From the NCBI RefSeq assembly GCF_008180615.1, contig NZ_VTEH01000003.1, positions 251,685 to 315,684 on the forward strand: 64,000 nucleotides of DNA. The letters are read 5' to 3'. This stretch comes from Rossellomorea vietnamensis (GTDB taxonomy: Bacteria > Bacillota > Bacilli > Bacillales > Bacillaceae_B). The translations under genes and the position numbers were made by a program. The notes under the pieces are model-generated. The model did not search any database. It saw nothing but the letters and a program-made list of their open reading frames with translations, and was not told the DNA's origin. Positions 59,329 to 64,000 of the stretch are shown in pieces (the stretch's first letter is position 1; every line of letters begins with the position of its first letter).

Positions 59329-59730
59329 TTATTCTGATGCCTTTTCAAAACAATCCAGATCGACTGTCACGAATTGAGAATCCAGTACAGTATTTCCTTC
59401 CTGTGCTTCAAGGTTCAAGTTTCTCCCAAATGTGTTGGCAATAAGGTTATTTCCTCCTGCATGTACGACTCTGACTTCATAAAAGGTCACTCCTTGGAGG
59501 GGAGCATACATGACAGCAAGACTATTAGGGCGCAAACAATAAGGAAAGTGAACTTCATCATTATCGCCGATTAAGACAGAGATCCTTTGAGGGGTTGTAT
59601 AGGAAGACCAATCCCAGATTTCCACCCATACATCTTCGGTCCTGCAAAAATTAATAAGATTTACTGTGGCCGTAACTGTATCTGGCTGTCTTCTGAGAAC
59701 ACCTGTAGAATATACAGTTGGTTTTCTCAT
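59329..59730 (-). CDS. Probable DUF6143 family protein
   Basis: 133 residues: MRKPTVYSTGVLRRQPDTVTATVNLINFCRTEDVWVEIWDWSSYTTPQRISVLIGDNDEVHFPYCLRPNSLAVMYAPLQGVTFYEVRVVHAGGNNLIANTFGRNLN... All-beta, no signal peptide, two Cys. It resembles what I remember as DUF6143 and the collagen-like/exosporium-associated beta proteins of Bacilli. AGAAAGGAGAG precedes ATG. Possibly a spore-surface protein (inference). Confidence 0.65.
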   Translation of the reverse strand: MRKPTVYSTGVLRRQPDTVTATVNLINFCRTEDVWVEIWDWSSYTTPQRISVLIGDNDEVHFPYCLRPNSLAVMYAPLQGVTFYEVRVVHAGGNNLIANTFGRNLNLEAQEGNTVLDSQFVTVDLDCFEKASE

Positions 59731-59819
59731 TATATTCTCTCCTTTCTCTATTAGATTCATTAACATCTTATGAAAATAATAGAAGTATGAAAGGGACAAG
59801 TTGGAAAATATATTTAAAA

Positions 59820-60010
59820 GGTTGTTTTCGCATATACTGCTGCTTTAGGAATAAACCCAGGAGCCGGATTTTTCCCTTATACTAAGAAATTTATCTTTTA
59901 TCGGGGGAAGAGCAGCTCTTTTCTTTTCGATACAGCCGTATTTTTTTCTTTTTGGTATTAATATTTTTTCGGAATAGTACCAAATAGCAACAAACTTTAC
60001 GAGAAGAGCC
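59820..60010 (-). repeat. TIR repeat family M, complete copy (191 bp), reversed
   Basis: Ends GTTGTTTTCGCATATACTGC and AGCAACAAACTTTACGAGAA GAGCC, with AGAGCAGCTCTTTTCTTTTC inside. Confidence 0.8.
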
Positions 60011-60031
60011 ATTTAAAAAGAAGAGCCAATC

Positions 60032-60062
60032 AAAAAGAAGCTGACCTGGTCAGCTTCTTTTT
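60032..60062. terminator. Bidirectional terminator
   Basis: AAAAAGAAGCTGACC / GGTCAGCTTCTTTTT, 14-bp stem; ends the small basic-protein operon on the minus strand. Confidence 0.9.
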
Positions 60063-60064
60063 GA

Positions 60065-60208
60065 TTATATATTGTGGCCGGGACCGTTTTTACGTTTGTT
60101 TCCTGAATGTTCTTTATTGTGTGCCTCGTGTTCAGCGATGATCGCTTCTGGCGGTATATGGTTATTTTTTTTTGGCTGGTTAATGCGTGCTCGGTGCTTT
60201 TTTCCCAT
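60065..60208 (-). CDS. 47-residue His/Lys/Asn-rich basic protein
   Basis: MGKKHRARINQPKKNNHIPPEAIIAEHEAHNKEHSGNKRKNGPGHNI. GGGAGGTAACTGCT precedes ATG; the GGGAGG lies in the last codons of the upstream small gene. Basic, hydrophilic, disordered in appearance. The composition is like minor small acid-soluble spore proteins, but I cannot assign it to one. Confidence 0.65.
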   Translation of the reverse strand: MGKKHRARINQPKKNNHIPPEAIIAEHEAHNKEHSGNKRKNGPGHNI

Positions 60209-60213
60209 AGCAG

Positions 60214-60342
60214 TTACCTCCCGCTGTTGAATCTTTCTGTTTTAGAAGAGTTAGGCTGGTTTCTTGAACGTGAAGATGGATTGGTGCTGTTTGCATAATC
60301 GACTGCTTGACGAAGTTTTTTGCTCATTTTTTCTTTAGCCAT
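60214..60342 (-). CDS. 42-residue basic Ser/Asn/Arg-rich protein
   Basis: MAKEKMSKKLRQAVDYANSTNPSSRSRNQPNSSKTERFNSGR. AAGGAGGG lies 6 nt before ATG. First gene of a two-gene unit; its last codons supply the ribosome site of the second. Hydrophilic and basic; a spore-core function is plausible from size and composition only. Confidence 0.65.
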   Translation of the reverse strand: MAKEKMSKKLRQAVDYANSTNPSSRSRNQPNSSKTERFNSGR

Positions 60343-60516
60343 AGTAATCCCTCCTTGAAATTAGTTTAGCCACTTCGTTCGCTGTTATCCGGGATATGTC
60401 TTCGTTGCATGAATTGGTAAAAAAGCTTACAATGTTCATGCATAGCCTTGGCAAAGGGTAGAAAGCTAAGTGTGAGGAATTCTGAAGTCTTATTATCTAA
60501 CACAGGAGGAATTAAA

Positions 60517-61218
60517 ATGAGTATACATATTGGTGCTAAAGAAAATGAAATCGCAGAAACGGTTCTGCTTCCAGGAGATCCTTTACGTGCAAAATACATT
60601 GCGGAAACTTTTTTGGAAGACCCTGTCTGCTATAACGAAGTAAGAAACATGTTTGGCTACACAGGTACATATAAAGGGAAACGTATTTCCGTCCAGGGAA
60701 CTGGTATGGGTGTGCCTTCCATCTCGATCTATATCAATGAGCTTATGCAAAGCTATAATGTACAGAATTTGATTCGTGTTGGTACATGCGGAGCGATACA
60801 AAAGGATGTAAAAGTAAGGGACGTCATCTTGGCGATGAGTTCTTCGACTGATTCTCAGATGAACCGCCTGACGTTCAACGGAATTGATTATGCTCCAACT
60901 GCAGACTTCTCTTTATTGAAGAAGGCTTATGATGCAGGTGAGGAAAAAGGACTTAATTTGAAGGTTGGAAATGTGTTCACGGCAGATATGTTCTACAATG
61001 ATAATGCGGAACATGAAAAATGGGCGCAATATGGAATCCTTGCTCTTGAAATGGAAACATCGGCACTGTACACGCTGGCTGCTAAATACGGGCGGAAAGC
61101 ACTGTCAGTTCTTACTGTTTCTGATCACATCCTGACAGGGGAAGAAACAACTTCGGAAGAAAGACAAACAACGTTCAACGAAATGATCGAAGTGGCTCTT
61201 GAAGCAGCGATTAAATAA
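60517..61218 (+). CDS. deoD: Purine nucleoside phosphorylase, DeoD type
   Basis: 233 residues. [29 protein letters not shown] start, RVGTCGAIQ phosphate/base site, [30 protein letters not shown] with the catalytic Asp (SDH). Hexameric cytosolic enzyme cleaving adenosine, inosine and guanosine with phosphate. ATG at 60517 behind AGGAGGAATT; the longer frame upstream is not supported. Own terminator. Confidence 0.96.
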   Translation: MSIHIGAKENEIAETVLLPGDPLRAKYIAETFLEDPVCYNEVRNMFGYTGTYKGKRISVQGTGMGVPSISIYINELMQSYNVQNLIRVGTCGAIQKDVKVRDVILAMSSSTDSQMNRLTFNGIDYAPTADFSLLKKAYDAGEEKGLNLKVGNVFTADMFYNDNAEHEKWAQYGILALEMETSALYTLAAKYGRKALSVLTVSDHILTGEETTSEERQTTFNEMIEVALEAAIK

Positions 61219-61223
61219 AGTGA

Positions 61224-61266
61224 ATAAGCCTCGCCGGGTATAATAATCCGGCAGGGCTTTTTATTT
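61224..61266 (+). terminator. Terminator of deoD
   Basis: GCCTCGCCGG / CCGGCAGGGC stem with T-run. Confidence 0.8.
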
Positions 61267-61268
61267 TT

Positions 61269-61448
61269 GGCTCTTTCATAAACTTTATTGTTATTTTGTA
61301 TTAATTCCGAAAAAATAACCTTTTTCATTGAATAACTTAGTTAGCATAAAAAGAAATGAGCTGCTATCCCTATTTAGAGATAACCCACAGTATCGAGGGG
61401 ACCCGGCTCTTGGGCTTTTTCCGAAAGCAGCATTGTATGAGAGAACAG
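61269..61448 (+). repeat. TIR repeat family M, complete copy (180 bp)
   Basis: Begins GGCTCTTTCATAAACTTTAT and ends CCGAAAGCAGCATTGTATGA GAGAACAG; interior GAAATGAGCTGCTATCCC. It starts immediately after the deoD terminator. The remaining 200 bp to yodJ show no gene. Confidence 0.75.
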
Positions 61449-61653
61449 ACTTATTTTTTTTGAAAAAGCAATGAAGTTATTTCTGAAAAGGAATTAATTT
61501 GAAGGAAAAAATCTGCACAAAAATCAATTTGTACTCATGATGGTCTCAAATAAAGTTTGAAGTACCTAAACTGAAGAAGTGCTTTTTACCCTGATTACAG
61601 ATTTTATTAGAAATGGTATGATGGTTTAGACAAAGATAGAGAAGGTGAAAGAA

Positions 61654-62559
61654 ATGAAGAAATTAGTCATGGTGCCGGCAGTTCTGCTGCTGCTTTCCGG
61701 ATGTCAGCAGGCAGAGGAATGGACTAAAGATTTATTTGGCTCCAATGAACAGACTCAGGAACAAGAAAATTCAGAGGACATCACTCAGGAACATGAACCT
61801 GGCATTGACGATGACAGCCAGGAAACCCCCGATACGGAGAATGGACAGAATCAAGATGGAAAAACATCAGAAGAAGATTCTTCTGGACAAAAGGAAGAAG
61901 AGATACCTCCTGCTTTGCAGCTGGAATCCCAATTCTTTAATAATGTCCAGACCGTTGATGGTAAAAAAGTGATCACAAACCCTGAAAATACGTTAGCTTT
62001 GGTAAATAAAGAGTTTGGCCTGACCGGCGATTACAAACCTACGGACTTGGTAAGGCCTGAGGTACCATTTGTTTTCGGCAGCCAGGATATTGAGAAAGCA
62101 TATATTCGTGAAGAAGCTGCCAAGGCACTGGAGGAAATGTTTGCTGCTGCAGAAAAGGATGGGCAGTATTTGACAGCCATTTCAGGATACCGAAGCTATC
62201 AATATCAGCAAGCGCTGCTGGAAAGGGAAATCAAGCAGTTTGGAGAAGAAAAAGCGGTAAAAGCTGTAGCTCCCCCAGGCAATAGTGAACATCAATCAGG
62301 CCTTGCTATGGATATATCCAGCAAGAGCAATGATTTTCAAGTCAGCGAAGAACTTGAAAATACACCAGAAGGAAAATGGATGAAAGAAAATGCTCACAAA
62401 TTTGGCTTTATCCTACGGTACCCTAGAGGGAAAGAAGACATAACGGGATATCAATATGAACCATGGCATTATCGATACGTTGGAAAAGAAGCTGCCCAGG
62501 TTATTTTTGAAAATGACTGGACTCTTGAAGAGTATTTTAACAACGTTAAAAAGATTTAA
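61654..62559 (+). CDS. yodJ: D-alanyl-D-alanine carboxypeptidase YodJ (VanY, M15B), lipoprotein
   Basis: 301 residues. Lipobox in MKKLVMVPAVLLLLSGC; then a 70-residue acidic Glu/Gln/Asp linker; catalytic domain with the M15 zinc motifs EHQSGLAMDIS (HxxGxxxD) and EPWHYRYVG (ExxH), plus YRSYQYQQALL. Trims the terminal D-Ala from peptidoglycan stem peptides outside the membrane. ATG 61654 behind GAGAAGGTGA. Adjacent to deoD as in B. subtilis. Confidence 0.92.
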   Translation: MKKLVMVPAVLLLLSGCQQAEEWTKDLFGSNEQTQEQENSEDITQEHEPGIDDDSQETPDTENGQNQDGKTSEEDSSGQKEEEIPPALQLESQFFNNVQTVDGKKVITNPENTLALVNKEFGLTGDYKPTDLVRPEVPFVFGSQDIEKAYIREEAAKALEEMFAAAEKDGQYLTAISGYRSYQYQQALLEREIKQFGEEKAVKAVAPPGNSEHQSGLAMDISSKSNDFQVSEELENTPEGKWMKENAHKFGFILRYPRGKEDITGYQYEPWHYRYVGKEAAQVIFENDWTLEEYFNNVKKI

Positions 62560-62562
62560 CCA

Positions 62563-62602
62563 TAAAGGCTTGGAAGGGGGCATCCTTTCAAGCCCTTTTT
62601 AT
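62563..62602 (+). terminator. Terminator of yodJ
   Basis: AAAGGCTTGGAAGG pairs with CCTTTCAAGCCCTTT, followed by T-run. Confidence 0.8.
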
Positions 62603-62695
62603 CTTCTAGCAGGGAGAAATTTTTCTCATTTAGGGAGTATCATCCAGAACAGCTCAAATAGAGGGGCACTTCCAACTCAATAACAATAATTCTGT

Positions 62696-62735
62696 TTTCT
62701 CTGGGATTTATTACGAGGAATAAATCCCAGAGAAA
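62696..62735. repeat. Perfect 17-bp inverted repeat
   Basis: TTTCTCTGGGATTTATT, loop ACGAGG, AATAAATCCCAGAGAAA. No T-run follows on either strand and no gene ends here, so it is not an evident terminator. Confidence 0.7.
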
Positions 62736-62830
62736 GTATATTCAAGCCTCACAGTGAAAGGTGCGTTTTCCTGTGTGTTTTGAATGCTTACAAATACTAA
62801 AATAAAATCCGTTCCCATAAGGATATGATG

Positions 62831-62914
62831 TTAGCAGGATATCTCAATCAACTGAACTTCTTCTGGACAGAGTGCAGGATTCATTTGAAGCATAATGAAT
62901 TTCAACCAATACAT
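62831..62914 (-). CDS. Putative 27-residue peptide
   Basis: MYWLKFIMLQMNPALCPEEVQLIEISC, with AAGGAGGGG 8 nt before ATG. Amphipathic start, two Cys. It is divergent from the YitT gene. Too short to be certain; the ribosome site is the main support. Confidence 0.4.
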   Translation of the reverse strand: MYWLKFIMLQMNPALCPEEVQLIEISC

Positions 62915-63008
62915 AAATAAAACCCCTCCTTCTTACATATATGTTAATAAGGTGTACAGGCTTATAATGTGATGGCCTCAGCTTGTAAACGATACGGAGG
63001 GGATGATT

Positions 63009-63596
63009 TTGTACAAGGTTTACCTTCAAATTGCTCTCGGGAGTCTTCTGGTGGCCATCGGGATCAATGCCTTTTTTGTGCCGCAGCATTTTTTGGACGG
63101 AGGGATGATCGGCATTGGTTTAATCAGCCACTATTGGCTTGATCTTAAACCCGGTCTGACGATAGTGATCCTGAGTATCCCCCTGTATGTTCTGGCTTTC
63201 TTCCTCGATAAAAATTTATTTTTCAAGAGTATACACGGTTTATGGCTTTCCTCGCTGTTAATTGACGTCCTTCAGCCTATTTCCGAGAATATCTACTTGA
63301 TTCCCATTTTGGCTGCCTTGGCAGGAGGGGTATTTGTGGGTGTTGGGATTGGACTTATGCTGCTTGCAGAAGCAGCGACAGGAGGAACAGACCTGCTTGC
63401 ACAACTTATTGGAAAAAGCACAGGCTGGAATGTCGGAATCATCATTTTTTTTATTGATACATTAGTCCTTCTTGCGGGCTTCAGCCTGATTGGTGCCTAT
63501 TCTTTTCTCCATTCCCTGCTTGCTGTCAGTACTGTTGGTTTTTTTACCGCGCTTTTAACTCATACTAAAAAACGGAAAGGGTTTTCCTTTCGTTAA
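63009..63596 (+). CDS. YitT family (DUF161) membrane protein, short form
   Basis: 195 residues, five or six membrane helices: VYLQIALGSLLVAIGINAFFVPQHFLDGGMIGIGLISHYWLDLKPGL, then KSIHGLWLSSLLIDVL, LAALAGGVFVGVGIGLMLLAEAATGGTDLLAQLI, and WNVGIIIFFIDTLVLLAGF. It has the transmembrane DUF161 part but not the C-terminal DUF2179 domain of YitT. TTG at 63009 is preferred because GGAGG is 8 nt upstream; ATG 63003 is too close to it. Substrate unknown. Confidence 0.83.
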   Translation: MYKVYLQIALGSLLVAIGINAFFVPQHFLDGGMIGIGLISHYWLDLKPGLTIVILSIPLYVLAFFLDKNLFFKSIHGLWLSSLLIDVLQPISENIYLIPILAALAGGVFVGVGIGLMLLAEAATGGTDLLAQLIGKSTGWNVGIIIFFIDTLVLLAGFSLIGAYSFLHSLLAVSTVGFFTALLTHTKKRKGFSFR

Positions 63597-63709
63597 ATAT
63601 TTGAAACTGATAAAATGTATAAGGTGTAAAAATAGTGTAAAATTTTTAGAAACATGCTATCCTTAGGAAAATATGCTAGCAAGATATGCAATGAAAGTGG
63701 TGATGGTTT

Positions 63710-64000
63710 ATGGACAAGGATCAGCAGCAAAATGAAAACACATCAAACGAACAGAACCCTTCCGGATACATAAAAATCCGTAAATTTCAATTTGTCATGT
63801 TAATTTTCTTTTTAGTATTTGCGACAGCGGGCATAACAACCTTTGCTCTAGCTTTTGGCGATGAAAAAGCGGTGAATGTAGGTGTTCAGGAAAGAAATGA
63901 ATTTCAAAAACTTTATGAAGCTTACGATGCTCTCAACAATGATTATTTCAAGGACCTGAAACAGGAGGACCTTGTGAATGGTGCTATTAATGGAATGCTT
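63710..64000 (+). CDS. ctpA: Carboxy-terminal processing protease, N-terminal part cut by window edge
   Basis: 97 codons to the window end without stop. Polar Gln/Asn-rich cytosolic N-terminus (MDKDQQQNENTSNEQNPSG), one membrane helix (FQFVMLIFFLVFATAGITTFALAFG), then the start of an S41 protease: FQKLYEAYDALNNDYFKDLKQEDLVNGAINGML, the usual segment before the PDZ domain. Assigned to ctpA from this pattern and the neighbourhood of yodJ. AAAGTGGTGATG lies upstream of ATG. Confidence 0.8.
   Translation, partial: MDKDQQQNENTSNEQNPSGYIKIRKFQFVMLIFFLVFATAGITTFALAFGDEKAVNVGVQERNEFQKLYEAYDALNNDYFKDLKQEDLVNGAINGML

Overview
The window is ordinary chromosome from a Gram-positive spore-former of the family Bacillaceae. 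The evidence is the gene content (SspL, Spo0M, YjcZ, YodL, CspD, MntR, UgtP), strong GGAGG ribosome sites, frequent GTG/TTG starts and U-tailed hairpin terminators. Gene order follows Bacillus subtilis in two blocks that are separate there: the bpsA-ypbQ-dynA-fen-sspL-ypdQ-ypdP-ypeP-ypeQ-cspD...ugtP / ypg-yph-ypj-thy-dfr-ypm block, and the yodT-S-R-Q-P-kamA-yokU-yozE-yodN-yozD-yodL-deoD-yodJ-ctpA block. The repeat content suggests a species outside the B. subtilis group. I see no rRNA, tRNA, CRISPR array or prophage.

Layout. 1-7.5 kb: end of the polyketide synthase BpsA and its partner methyltransferase, a small Fur-controlled membrane peptide, the double dynamin DynA, a sulfurtransferase and a flap-type exonuclease. 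7.5-18 kb: sspL, two RNase H-fold proteins around a queuosine-precursor transporter, CspD, MntR, a methyltransferase, an AIM24 protein and the ugtP-yfhP pair. 18-32 kb: one-carbon and nucleotide metabolism (fhs, thyA, dfrA), ABC-F factor YfmR, bacilliredoxin BrxA, a lethal-factor-like metalloprotease, plsC. 32-45 kb: mixed housekeeping and envelope genes, including a SRAP abasic-site protein, two lipoproteins, an RsgA-type GTPase with a leader that looks like an attenuator, msrA-msrB and an EIIA-Glc protein. 45-53 kb: the beta-lysine cluster. 53-55 kb: one complete IS1182-type insertion sequence. 55-64 kb: yodN, yozD, spo0M, yodL, deoD, yodJ, a YitT protein and the start of ctpA.

Genes that work together. 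KamA (lysine to beta-lysine), YodP (N6-acetylation), YodT (transamination), YodS/YodR (CoA transfer) and YodQ (deacetylation) form a coherent lysine-degradation route, or alternatively an acetyl-beta-lysine osmolyte route. ThyA and DfrA form the dTMP/folate cycle, fed by Fhs. MsrA/MsrB and BrxA serve redox repair.

The unusual part is between the genes. At least five families of non-coding repeats are scattered through the intergenic spaces: a terminal-inverted-repeat element (about 11 copies), a ~120-bp foldback (four copies), a ~150-bp foldback in alternating dimers (two loci), a GC-rich ~115-bp palindrome, and tandem arrays with an exact 52-bp period (three loci). At 35.9-36.7 kb four of them are nested inside one another. 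Several small genes below the usual length cut-off (sspL, yozD, yjcZ, a Fur-regulated peptide, two small basic proteins) are annotated from their ribosome sites and translations. All family assignments come from reading the sequence by eye; no database search was run.
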